From assembly GCA_965204835.1 (NCBI GenBank), contig OZ242017.1:62001-126000 (forward strand): a stretch of 64,000 bases of DNA, read 5' to 3'. This DNA comes from VXMT01 sp965204835. GTDB taxonomy: Bacteria > Chloroflexota > Dehalococcoidia > UBA2979. The position numbers were made by a program, and so were the translations under genes. The notes below the pieces were generated by a model, which did no database searches, was not told where the DNA came from, and worked only from the letters and a program-made list of their open reading frames with translations. Of this stretch, positions 9,197-17,644 are shown in pieces. Every line of letters starts with the position of its first letter. The first letter of the stretch is position 1.

Positions 9197-9501
9197 CGTC
9201 CCTGGATACATCCAAATTCCGGTCGTCTTCGTAGCTTCTGAGACGAGGTGCGGACACGACTGCGCCTCGTGCCGCGCGGCGCGGAGACGCCGTGTGGCAC
9301 GGATGGGAGGCGCTGCGTGAGCGACGAGGAGGGCCGGATCGACGAGCAGCCACCCGACACGGCACGCGGCGAGCGGACTGCCCCAGGGCCCTCCGGTCTG
9401 CGTTCAGGGCCCGCAGGGCGCATGGTGGGTGTTTGACGCCGACCGGTATGATGCGGGCTTAACAATGTGCGTCATAGACGCACCGACCCGGAGGTTCGAG
9501 C
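9197..9501. other. 305-bp intergenic region with a doubtful small ORF
   Basis: No recognised gene. A GTG at 9317 after a GGGAGG site opens a 39-codon frame ending at 9436 (MSDEEGRIDEQPP start), which is compositionally coding-like but unsupported by any family. A TATGAT hexamer at 9447-9452 is a candidate -10 for the binding-protein gene at 9502, without a convincing -35 at normal spacing. Confidence 0.35.
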
Positions 9502-11394
9502 ATGAACGACCACAACGACGAAACCACGACCAGATGGTGGTCGGCGGCTGTCAGCCGGCGCACGCTGCTGCGAGGCGGCCTCCTCGGCGGGGTGGGCCTT
9601 GCCGCGGCAGCCCTCATCGGCTGTGGCGGCGACGACGATGACGACGACGACGACACGACCGCCACCACGCAGACGGGCGGCACGACGAGCACGACGCAGA
9701 CCAGCGGCTCCAGCACGTCCGGCAGCAGCGGCGGCACGACGTCGACGAGCGGCTCCAGCACCGGCACGACCACAACCACCGCAGCCGACGAGGAGGGCGA
9801 GGGGCTGCTGGTCCAGGACCCGGACCTGCCGTACCCGTACCAGTTCCCGGAGCCGGCCGGCGCCGTACCCAAGAAGGGCGGCACCCTGCGCGTCGGCGTC
9901 ACGTTCGACGTGGTGACGTTCGACCCGACGCTGTCAGCCGCGGGCGGGACGATCACGGTCCCGAACATGACCTACAACAAGATGCTGGGCATGGTGGACG
10001 GCATCCAGAAGGACCCGTTCAAGGTCGAGCTCAAGCCGGAGCTGGCCGCCTCGTGGGAGCGCTCGCCGGACGGCGCCACCTGGACGTTCGAGGTGCAGGA
10101 GGGCATCAACTGGCAGAACCTGCCGCCGCTCAACGGCCGGCCGTTCGTCTCCGGTGACCTCAAGTACGCCCACGACCGCTACGCGGCCGACGGCGTGCAT
10201 CGCTCCTACTGGGCCAACATCGCCTCCACGGAGACGCCCGACGACAAGACCTACAAGATCAACATGGGCACGGTCACGGCGGACTTCATCCTGCCGCTGG
10301 CCAGCCGCTACCAGACGGTCTTCCCGCGCGAGACCGTCGACGACGGCACGATCGCCGACAACCCGGTCGGCACCGGGGCGATGATCCTCACCGAGGCCGA
10401 GCAGGGCTCGCACATGAGCTTCGTCAAGAACCCGGACTACTGGGAGCGCGAGGTCTTGCTGGACGGCGCCCAGTTCCTGGTGCAGCGCGACGCCCCGGCG
10501 CGTCTGGCCGCCTTCCGGGTCGGCCAGATTGACTTCGCGTACTCGACAGGCAACACGCTTCCGAACCTCAAGAACCTGCTCGAGACGAACCCGGACGTAC
10601 AGATCAACCTGAGCCCGGTGACGTTCGGCGGCATCCCGTTCGGGATGAACCTCTCGAACCCGAAGTTCGCGGACGACCGCATTCGCCAGGCGTTCACCCT
10701 CGCCTTCGACACGGACCTGATGGAGGAGCTGATCTACGAGAACCTCTCGAAGACCCTCCCCCTCCAGCCGTGGACCTGGATCTGGGACGAGGAGCCGACG
10801 GTCGAGTCCGGCCAGCTCGGGCCGTGGTTCGGCCGCTACGACCCGGACGAGGCGATCAAGCTGCTCAAGGCCGCCGGCGCCGACGGCCTCAAGTTCGACT
10901 CGATCTGGTACAACTACGGCTCCGACCACAACCAGCGCACCGAGATCATCCTTGCCCAGCTGCTCGCGGTCGGCGTGGAGATGAACTCGCAGAGCGTGGA
11001 CTACACCGAGTTCAACTCGACGTGGGTGCCGGCCAAGCTGGAGGAGGCGACGACGACAGGCTGGCTGACCGCCGGCTTCGACGCCGACAACGCCTTCTAC
11101 AACTCGGTCCACTCGGCCTCACCGGGGAACCGCTGGCGGCTCAACGACCCGACGGTCGACGCCTGGGCCGAGGAGCAGCAGGTCGAGCTCGACCCCGACG
11201 CCCGGAAGGAAATCCACCAGACGATGATGGATTACTTCCTGGACAAGATGTACTGGCCTCCGATGCCCTCCGGCATCAGCATCAACGTCTACCAGCCGTG
11301 GCTGCGCGGTATCCGTTGGGGCGGCACCGACGCCACCAACAGCTACTACTACGACTGGGGTCACCAGATCGCCGGGGCCTGGCTCGACAAGTAG
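9502..11394 (+). CDS. Family-5 extracellular solute-binding lipoprotein, copy 1
   Basis: 630 aa ABC-importer binding protein (SBP_bac_5, peptide/opine/nickel class). The N-terminus has a twin-arginine signal (SRRTLLRGG, R19-R20) and a lipobox ending LIGC (C41), so it is a Tat-exported, lipid-anchored protein, folded before export. After Cys come an Asp run and a ~50-residue Ser/Thr/Gly linker, then the binding fold from KKGGTLRVGV. Family marks such as TWTFEVQEGINW and NPVGTGAM are present. The ligand is unknown. A closely related copy follows at 11545, and no permeases are adjacent; the ATPase at 7576-8538 is the only other ABC component nearby. Confidence 0.9.
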   Translation: MNDHNDETTTRWWSAAVSRRTLLRGGLLGGVGLAAAALIGCGGDDDDDDDDTTATTQTGGTTSTTQTSGSSTSGSSGGTTSTSGSSTGTTTTTAADEEGEGLLVQDPDLPYPYQFPEPAGAVPKKGGTLRVGVTFDVVTFDPTLSAAGGTITVPNMTYNKMLGMVDGIQKDPFKVELKPELAASWERSPDGATWTFEVQEGINWQNLPPLNGRPFVSGDLKYAHDRYAADGVHRSYWANIASTETPDDKTYKINMGTVTADFILPLASRYQTVFPRETVDDGTIADNPVGTGAMILTEAEQGSHMSFVKNPDYWEREVLLDGAQFLVQRDAPARLAAFRVGQIDFAYSTGNTLPNLKNLLETNPDVQINLSPVTFGGIPFGMNLSNPKFADDRIRQAFTLAFDTDLMEELIYENLSKTLPLQPWTWIWDEEPTVESGQLGPWFGRYDPDEAIKLLKAAGADGLKFDSIWYNYGSDHNQRTEIILAQLLAVGVEMNSQSVDYTEFNSTWVPAKLEEATTTGWLTAGFDADNAFYNSVHSASPGNRWRLNDPTVDAWAEEQQVELDPDARKEIHQTMMDYFLDKMYWPPMPSGISINVYQPWLRGIRWGGTDATNSYYYDWGHQIAGAWLDK

Positions 11395-11418
11395 TCAGTT
11401 CCTCGCGGCAAATCAGCA

Positions 11419-11444
11419 GGCGGGCGGCCATGTGGCCGCCCGCC
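11419..11444 (+). terminator. Hairpin terminator after binding protein copy 1
   Basis: A perfect 12-bp stem with a 2-base spacer (GGCGGGCGGCCA, TG, TGGCCGCCCGCC) starts 25 bases after the stop. There is no long T-run, as is usual in GC-rich genomes, so it may act as a processing or Rho-assisted end. Confidence 0.65.
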
Positions 11445-11544
11445 TCATGTTCCGCCAGCCCCCGGCGTCTCGATTGCTTGACTCCGGTCTATATGCTCTG
11501 CGGACACACCGAACACCATCGCGCGCAGCCCCGGGGGTGCACTC

Positions 11545-13449
11545 ATGAACGAACACAGCGACGACACCGCCACTACATGGTGGTCGGCGGCGGTCAGCCG
11601 CCGAGCGATGCTGCGAGGCGGCCTCCTCGGCGGGGTGGGCCTCGCCGCGGCAGCCCTCATCGGCTGCGGCGGCGGCGATGACGACGATGACGACGACGCG
11701 GCCACCACCACGACCCAGTCGAGCGGCACCACCGCTACCACGACGCAGTCGAGTGGCACGACGACCACGTCGCAGAGCGGCGCCAGCGCCGGCACGACGA
11801 CCACGACCGCCGACGATTCGGCGGACGACAGCGACGACACACCCGCACAGGGCGACGGGTTGCTGGTCCAGGATCCGGACCTGCCGTACCCGTACCAGTT
11901 CCCGGAGCCGGCCGGCGCCGTACCCAAGAAGGGCGGCGTCCTGCGCGTCGGCGTCACCTTCGACGTGGTCACGTTCGACCCGACGCTGTCGGCCGCGGGC
12001 GGGACGATCACCGTCCCGAACATGACCTACAACAAGATGCTCGGCATGGTGGACGGCGTGCAGAAGGACCCGTTCAAGGTCGAGCTCAAGCCCGAGCTCG
12101 CCGCCTCGTGGGAACGCTCCCCGGACGGCGCGACCTGGACCTTCCAGGTGCAGGAGGGCGTGAAGTGGCAGAACCTGCCGCCGCTCAACGGCCGCCCGTT
12201 CGTCTCTGGCGACCTCAAGTACGCCCACGACCGCTACGCAGCCGAGGGCGTGCACCGCTCCTACTGGGCCAACATCGGCTCAACGGAGACGCCCGACGAC
12301 TCGACCTACGTGATCAACATGGACACGGTCACGGCGGACTTCATCCTGCCGCTGGCCAGCCGCTACCAGACGATCTTCCCGCGTGAGACCGTCGAGGACG
12401 GCACGATCGCCGACAACCCCGTCGGCACGGGTGCGATGATCCTGACCAGCGCCGAGCAGGGCGCGCAGATGACCTTCGAGAAGAACCCGGACTACTGGGA
12501 GCGCGAAGTGCTCCTGGACGGCGCCGAGTTCCTGGTCATGCGCGACGTGGCCGCTCGCACCGCTGCGTTCCGCGTGGGGCAGATCGACTACGGCTACGCG
12601 ACCGGCAGCACGCTGCCGAACCTCCGCAACCTGCTGGAGACGAACCCGGACGTCCAGATCAACCTGAGCCCGGTCACCTTCGGCGGCATCCCGTTCGGGA
12701 TGAACCTCTCCAACCCGAAGTTCCAGGACGAGCGCATCCGCCAGGCGATCTGCCTCGCCCTGGACACCGACCTCATGGAGGAGCTGATCTACGAGGACCT
12801 CTCGAAGACACTCGCGCTCCAGCCGTGGACGTGGGTCTTCGACGAGGAGCCGCAGGTCGAAAACGGCGACTTCGGCCCCTGGTTCGGCCGCTACGACGTC
12901 GATGAGGCGAAGAAGCTGCTCAAGGCCGCGGGCGCGGAGGACCTCGAGTTCAACTCGATCTGGTACAACTACGGGCCGCAGTACGACCAGCACACCGAGA
13001 TCGTGATCGCCAACTTCATCGCGGCGGGGATCACGATCAACTCGCGCAGCGTCGACTACACCGAGTTCAACTCGACGTGGGTGCCCGGCAAGCTGGAGGA
13101 GGCGACGACGACGGGCTGGCTCACCGCCGGCTTCGACGCCGACAACGCCTTCTACAACTCGGTCCACTCCGAGTCGCCCGGCAACCGCTGGCGGCTCAGC
13201 GACCCGCAGGTCGACCAGTGGGCGGAGGCCCAGCAGGTGGAGCTCGACCCGGACGCCCGGCGCGAGATCCACAAGACGATGTGGGACTACTTCATGAACG
13301 TGATGTACTGGCCGCCACTCCCCAGCGGCTTCAGCATCAACGTCTACCAGCCGTGGCTGCGTGGCATCCGTTGGGGCGGCACCGACGCCACCAACAGCTA
13401 CTACTACGACTGGGGCCACCAGATCGCGGGGGCCTGGCTCGACAAGTAG
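11545..13449 (+). CDS. Family-5 extracellular solute-binding lipoprotein, copy 2
   Basis: 634 aa paralogue of the preceding gene, with near-identical mature domains (both end GIRWGGTDATNSYYYDWGHQ and AGAWLDK). The twin-arginine motif SRRAMLRGG and lipobox LIGC (C41) are retained; the linker after Cys differs in sequence and length. Differences cluster in the linker and in scattered surface positions, which is what relaxed or ligand-shifting divergence after tandem duplication would give. The gene has its own upstream region (a TATGCT hexamer at 11492-11497) and its own terminator, so the copies are probably separate transcripts. Substrate unknown; peptides or other organics are likely from family membership. 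Confidence 0.9.
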   Translation: MNEHSDDTATTWWSAAVSRRAMLRGGLLGGVGLAAAALIGCGGGDDDDDDDAATTTTQSSGTTATTTQSSGTTTTSQSGASAGTTTTTADDSADDSDDTPAQGDGLLVQDPDLPYPYQFPEPAGAVPKKGGVLRVGVTFDVVTFDPTLSAAGGTITVPNMTYNKMLGMVDGVQKDPFKVELKPELAASWERSPDGATWTFQVQEGVKWQNLPPLNGRPFVSGDLKYAHDRYAAEGVHRSYWANIGSTETPDDSTYVINMDTVTADFILPLASRYQTIFPRETVEDGTIADNPVGTGAMILTSAEQGAQMTFEKNPDYWEREVLLDGAEFLVMRDVAARTAAFRVGQIDYGYATGSTLPNLRNLLETNPDVQINLSPVTFGGIPFGMNLSNPKFQDERIRQAICLALDTDLMEELIYEDLSKTLALQPWTWVFDEEPQVENGDFGPWFGRYDVDEAKKLLKAAGAEDLEFNSIWYNYGPQYDQHTEIVIANFIAAGITINSRSVDYTEFNSTWVPGKLEEATTTGWLTAGFDADNAFYNSVHSESPGNRWRLSDPQVDQWAEAQQVELDPDARREIHKTMWDYFMNVMYWPPLPSGFSINVYQPWLRGIRWGGTDATNSYYYDWGHQIAGAWLDK

Positions 13450-13472
13450 CCGCGGACACTCGTCCCACCACC

Positions 13473-13500
13473 GAGCGGGCGGCCTTGCGGCCGCCCGCTC
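13473..13500 (+). terminator. Hairpin terminator after binding protein copy 2
   Basis: A perfect 12-bp stem (GAGCGGGCGGCC with GGCCGCCCGCTC) around a TTGC loop lies 23 bases past the stop. Its core GGGCGGCC...GGCCGCCC matches that of the hairpin after copy 1, so the terminator was duplicated with the gene. Confidence 0.7.
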
Positions 13501-13562
13501 CGCATCTCCCGCCCTCGACGCCCGGAGCCGCTACCATCGTGCGCGCGTGGGAGGGGTGACCC

Positions 13563-14723
13563 GTGGACTTCGGCTGGACAAACGCGGAGCTGGCGTTCCG
13601 GGACGAGGTGCGCGCCTTCATGGGCGCCCACTGGGACGCCGACCCGAGCGCTGCGGACGCCGAGGGCGGCGAGACCCATCGCAAAGTGGTCGAGCTCAAC
13701 CTCGCGGCGGGCGAGCAGGGCTGGATCACCATGGCCTGGCCGCGCGAGTACGGCGGTCGCGAGGCGAGCCACGTCGAGCAGCTGATCTTCAACGAGGAGA
13801 CCGCAATCCACGGCGTGCCGCTCGCCACCATCGGCAGCCTGATCGGCCCCACGCTCATGGTGCACGGCACCGAGCAACAGCGTCGCGAGCACCCCCCGTA
13901 CATCGCCAGCGGGGAGCGGATCTGGGCGCAGGGCTTCAGCGAGCCCGGCGCGGGCTCGGACCTCGCCTCGCTGGTGACGCGGGCCGAGCGGGACGGCGAC
14001 CACTTCGTGGTCAACGGGCAGAAGATCTGGACCTCGAGGGCGCACCGCGCCGACTGGATCTTCATGCTCACCCGCACCGACCCCGAGGCGCCCAAGCACC
14101 GCGGCATCACGTTCCTCATCGCCGACATGCGCACGCCGGGCATCAACCCGCAGCAGATCGTCCAGATGCACGGCGACGCCGAGTTCAACGAGACTTTCTT
14201 CGAGGATGTGCGCGTCCCCGCCGAGAACGTCGTGGGCGAGGTCAACCGCGGCTGGTACGTCGCCACGACGACCCTGGACTTCGAGCGCTCGGGCGTACAC
14301 GTGGTGCAGTCGGCCCGACGCCAGCTCCACCGCCTGATCGACGCGCTGCGCTCGGGCGAGGTCGCCGCGGCGCACGACCGCGCGAGCGTCCGCCGGGCCC
14401 TCGCGGACACCGAGATCGAGACCGAGGTGGGGACCTGGCTGGCCTACCGCGTGGCGTGGATGCAGTCGCAGGGGCTGGTGCCGAACTACGAGGCATCGAT
14501 GTCGAAGGTGCTGGGATCAGAGGCGGCGCAGCACAACGCGCAGCACGGCATCAACGTGCTCGGGCTCTACGGCGCGCTGCAGCCCGCCTCGCCGCATGCC
14601 CCGCTGCACGGCGTCTACTGCCAGCTCTACATGTGGACGGTCTCGCGCACGATCGCCGGGGGCACCAGCGAGGTGCAGCGCAACATCATCGCGACGCGCG
14701 GCCTGGGCTTGCCGCGCGCCTGA
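13563..14723 (+). CDS. Acyl-CoA dehydrogenase family protein
   Basis: 386 aa flavoprotein that would form a trans-2,3 double bond in an acyl-CoA thioester, passing electrons to ETF. Seen: N-terminal helical domain; the FAD/substrate signature AQGFSEPGAGSDLASL; VNGQKIWTS; and the C-terminal TIAGGTSEVQRNIIATRGLGLPR. The GTG start at 13563 follows GGGAGGGGTGACC. An alpha/beta hydrolase follows after 37 bases. The paralogue at 22016-23245 shares the same C-terminal signature. Substrate chain length cannot be deduced. Confidence 0.9.
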   Translation: MDFGWTNAELAFRDEVRAFMGAHWDADPSAADAEGGETHRKVVELNLAAGEQGWITMAWPREYGGREASHVEQLIFNEETAIHGVPLATIGSLIGPTLMVHGTEQQRREHPPYIASGERIWAQGFSEPGAGSDLASLVTRAERDGDHFVVNGQKIWTSRAHRADWIFMLTRTDPEAPKHRGITFLIADMRTPGINPQQIVQMHGDAEFNETFFEDVRVPAENVVGEVNRGWYVATTTLDFERSGVHVVQSARRQLHRLIDALRSGEVAAAHDRASVRRALADTEIETEVGTWLAYRVAWMQSQGLVPNYEASMSKVLGSEAAQHNAQHGINVLGLYGALQPASPHAPLHGVYCQLYMWTVSRTIAGGTSEVQRNIIATRGLGLPRA

Positions 14724-14760
14724 CGACCCGAACGCACGAGGAGCTACTGGAGGTTCGACC

Positions 14761-15693
14761 ATGGCCGAGGACTACACGGACATCATGGCGGCGGCGGCCG
14801 CGGCAGCGGGCCTCGAACCGCCCGCGATCGTGGCGCCGACCGATCACTGGGTGGAGCTCAACCGGATCCGCTTCCACTACCTGGACTGGGGTAACGACCA
14901 CCTCCCGCACGTCGTGCTGCTGCACGGGGGTTCGCTGACCGCGCACACGTGGGACATGGCCGCACTGCTGCTGCGCGACTCGTACCACCTCGTCGCGCTC
15001 GACCAGCGCGGGCACGGCGACACGGGGTGGACGCCCGATGACCAGCTGGGCGAGGACAACAGCGACCTGATGCTCGAGGACACCCGGCAGTTCATCGAGC
15101 ACCTCGGCTACGAGCGGCTGACGCTGGTCGGCATGTCGATGGGCGGGATGAACACGCTCCGCTACTCCGCGCGCCACCCCGAGCGACTCGATGCGATCGG
15201 CATCGTGGACATTGCGCCTCAGACGATGCGCGAGGGTCAGCTTGAGATGGAGGCGTTCCGCGAGGCGACCGAGACCCTGCGGAACTTCGACGACTTCCTG
15301 GACCGCGCGATGCAGTTCATGCCGCATCGCGCCCCGGAGCACCTGCGTTACAGCCTGACGCACAGCCTGAAGCAGGTCCCCGACGGCTTCACGTGGAAGC
15401 AGGACCACCGCCCACGCCCGGGCATGGAGATGGGCGACGAGGAGCGCGCGGCCGATCGGGAAGCGAGGGCCGAAGCGATGTGGGCCGACTTCCGCGCGTT
15501 GCAGTCGCCGACCCTGCTGTTCCGTGGCGCGGACAGCAAGATCGTCTCCCAGGAGGGAGCAGAGCGGGCGGCCGAGGCGCTGAGGGACGGCCGCCTCGTC
15601 GTCATCCCCGCCGCCACGCACAACGTCCACTCGGACAACCCGAAGGACTTCGCACGCGAGCTCGACGCGTTCCTCTCCGACGTGCTGCCCTGA
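14761..15693 (+). CDS. Alpha/beta hydrolase
   Basis: 310 aa. It has the oxyanion segment LLHGGSLTAHTWD, the nucleophile elbow VGMSMGGMN (Ser), an acid-loop region around LLFRGADSKIVS and a late His in AATHNVHSDNP, giving a complete Ser-Asp-His triad. Family members hydrolyse esters, epoxides or C-C bonds. Position 37 bases after an acyl-CoA dehydrogenase suggests the same catabolic transcript, perhaps hydrolysing a thioester or ester intermediate; that is inference. ATG follows GGAGG at a good distance. Confidence 0.88.
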   Translation: MAEDYTDIMAAAAAAAGLEPPAIVAPTDHWVELNRIRFHYLDWGNDHLPHVVLLHGGSLTAHTWDMAALLLRDSYHLVALDQRGHGDTGWTPDDQLGEDNSDLMLEDTRQFIEHLGYERLTLVGMSMGGMNTLRYSARHPERLDAIGIVDIAPQTMREGQLEMEAFREATETLRNFDDFLDRAMQFMPHRAPEHLRYSLTHSLKQVPDGFTWKQDHRPRPGMEMGDEERAADREARAEAMWADFRALQSPTLLFRGADSKIVSQEGAERAAEALRDGRLVVIPAATHNVHSDNPKDFARELDAFLSDVLP

Positions 15694-15742
15694 GCACCGC
15701 CTCGACGGGTGCGGAGCGACACCGGCGGCGCGCGCGAGGCGT

Positions 15743-16297
15743 CTAGTTGGAGAGCGGGCCCTCCGGCCCGGACGCGAAGAGCGACGGGTCCGTGCCCTGG
15801 CGGCGCAGCACCTGCTCCCAGAGGTCGGTCGGCTCGGGGTCGAACGGGTCGGACGGCGCCGAGTCGAGCACGAGCCACGCCTGCTCGGCGATCTCGCCCT
15901 CGAGCTGGTCCGCGCCCCAGCCCGCGTAGCCGCTGAACACCCGCAGCCCGACGAGGTCGCCCCAGAGGTCGGCCGGGCTGCCGCCGAGGTCGAGCAGCCC
16001 CACTTCCTCCGTCACCGGGGTCCAGCCCGTGAGCGGTGGCTGGTCGCGCAGCCGCCCGATCGCGAGCGCCGCCTCGCGTTGCACCGGGCCGCCCTCGAAC
16101 ACGCGGGCGGGCGGCGACGCCAGCGGGCCCCACTCCGGCGCGTACTCGGCCACCTCGACGCGGAACGGGCGGTTCAGGATGATCCCCAGCTTGCCCTGCT
16201 CGTTCTCGTCGCAGATCAGCACGACGGTGCGCGCAAAGTTGGGGTCGAGCAGCGCCGGGGTGGCGACGAGGAGCTTGCCGACGAGCGACTCAGCCAT
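15743..16297 (-). CDS. YqgE/AlgH family protein (UPF0301)
   Basis: 184 aa. The N-terminus GKLLVATPALLDPNFARTV and the following LICDENEQGKLGIILNRP are diagnostic of YqgE/AlgH, as is the FSGYAGWGADQLEGEI segment. Despite the AlgH name, the biochemical role is not established; the fold is a small alpha/beta domain found across bacteria. The gene ends just after the hydrolase gene on the opposite strand and sits 22 bases downstream of the CoA-transferase gene, so it may be transcribed with the CaiB pair. Confidence 0.9.
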   Translation of the reverse strand: MAESLVGKLLVATPALLDPNFARTVVLICDENEQGKLGIILNRPFRVEVAEYAPEWGPLASPPARVFEGGPVQREAALAIGRLRDQPPLTGWTPVTEEVGLLDLGGSPADLWGDLVGLRVFSGYAGWGADQLEGEIAEQAWLVLDSAPSDPFDPEPTDLWEQVLRRQGTDPSLFASGPEGPLSN

Positions 16298-16319
16298 ACC
16301 GCGCTCCAGTCCCTGGCGA

Positions 16320-17633
16320 CTACCCGCCGGCGTCCTCGGTGTACACGGTGCCGATCGCCTCGTCGCGCTCGAGCTGCTCGTAGCGCTCCCGCGAGAGGCC
16401 GAGCATCCCCATCAGCACTTCCTCGTTGTGCTGTCCGAGGGTCGGCGCGGGGCCGCGCACGGGCGTGAGCGGCATGCGCTCGAAGCGCGCCATTGGCGCG
16501 GGATGGCGGCGCACGCCCGCCTCGGGGTGGTCGACCTCGATGAAGAAGCCGCGCTCGAGCAGGTGCGGGTCGTCGAACATCTCAGCCTGGTGGAACACGG
16601 CCACGGCCGGGACGCCGGCCGCCTGCAGGCGCTGCATCAGCTCGTCGTCGCCGTGCTGGGAGGTCCACGCCTCGATCAGCGGTTCGAGCTCGTCCTGGTG
16701 GCCGTAGCGCGCCGCCGCGCCGGCGAAGCGTTCGTCGCTTGCCAGCTCGGGCTGTCCCATGACCTCGCACAGCCGCTCGAACGCCTCGTCGGAGGGCACG
16801 GCGAGCGCGAGCCAGCGGTCGTCGCCCGCGCAGCGGAAGACCCCGTAGGGCGCCATCGAGGGGTGGCGGTTGCCCCAGTGGGCGTTGCTGCGGCCGTTCA
16901 TCTGGTAGTCGATGAGGTCGTAGGACGTGTGGTGGATGACCGCCTCGGCCTGTGACATCTCGATGAGCTGGCCCTCGCCGGTGCGCTCGCGCGCGATCAG
17001 CGCGATCTGCACGGCGGTGGCCACGTGTGCCCCGGCGTTCGGGTCACCGTGGTAGATGGCCGGCGTCTGCGAGGGGTCGGAGTCGCGGTAGCCGCGCAGC
17101 ATCGTGTGGCCGACGACAGACTCCATGGTCGCGCCGAAGCCCTTGAAGTGCTCGTACGGCCCGCTGATCCCGAAGCCCGGGAAGCGCACCATGATCAGCC
17201 GCGGGTTGATCCCCGACAGCGTCTCCCACGAGATCCCGAGGTTGTCGACCACGTCGGCCGCGTTGTTCTCGATGAACACGTCGGCGCCGCGCACGAGGTC
17301 GAAGAACAGCTCGCGGCCCTCGTCGCTGCCGAGGTCGACCGTGACGCTCCGGTGGCCGCGCTTGGCGAAGTTGAAGCCGGAATTGCGGTTCCAGAACCCC
17401 TCGGAGCCGTCGCGGTTGAGGTAGATGGCGCCGCTCGGACCGTCCATCAGCTGGGGCGGCATGTGTCGGATCGACCCGCGCGTGGGGCTCATGTGCTGGA
17501 CCGATTCGACCTCGATCACGTCGGCGCCGAGGTCGGCGAGGATCATGGAGCCGAACGGTCCGGCCCACACGATCGCCTGCGAGAGCACGCGCACGCCGTC
17601 GAGCGGGAGCCGTCGGGGTTGCTCTGTGGTCAT
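16320..17633 (-). CDS. CaiB/BaiF (type III) CoA-transferase, subunit with catalytic Asp
   Basis: 437 aa from ATG 17633 (MTTEQPRRLPLDGVRVL). Family motifs are ILADLGADVIEVES near the start, SVTVDLGSDEGRELF, GISGPYEHFKG, and YHGDPNAG with Asp197 at the position of the catalytic aspartate that forms the acyl-CoA anhydride in formyl-CoA transferase. Such enzymes move CoA between carboxylic acids. It starts 11 bases after the stop of a second CaiB-family gene, so the two are probably one operon and possibly one hetero-oligomer. The longer frame extending upstream overlaps the other gene and is not the start. Confidence 0.9.
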   Translation of the reverse strand: MTTEQPRRLPLDGVRVLSQAIVWAGPFGSMILADLGADVIEVESVQHMSPTRGSIRHMPPQLMDGPSGAIYLNRDGSEGFWNRNSGFNFAKRGHRSVTVDLGSDEGRELFFDLVRGADVFIENNAADVVDNLGISWETLSGINPRLIMVRFPGFGISGPYEHFKGFGATMESVVGHTMLRGYRDSDPSQTPAIYHGDPNAGAHVATAVQIALIARERTGEGQLIEMSQAEAVIHHTSYDLIDYQMNGRSNAHWGNRHPSMAPYGVFRCAGDDRWLALAVPSDEAFERLCEVMGQPELASDERFAGAAARYGHQDELEPLIEAWTSQHGDDELMQRLQAAGVPAVAVFHQAEMFDDPHLLERGFFIEVDHPEAGVRRHPAPMARFERMPLTPVRGPAPTLGQHNEEVLMGMLGLSRERYEQLERDEAIGTVYTEDAGG

Positions 17634-17644
17634 CGTCCCGCCCC

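Noticed and set aside
9433..9452. TTGACG and TATGAT as a promoter for the first binding protein
   Set aside because: The spacing is only 8 bases, too short for a sigma70 promoter; only the -10-like hexamer is kept as a possibility.
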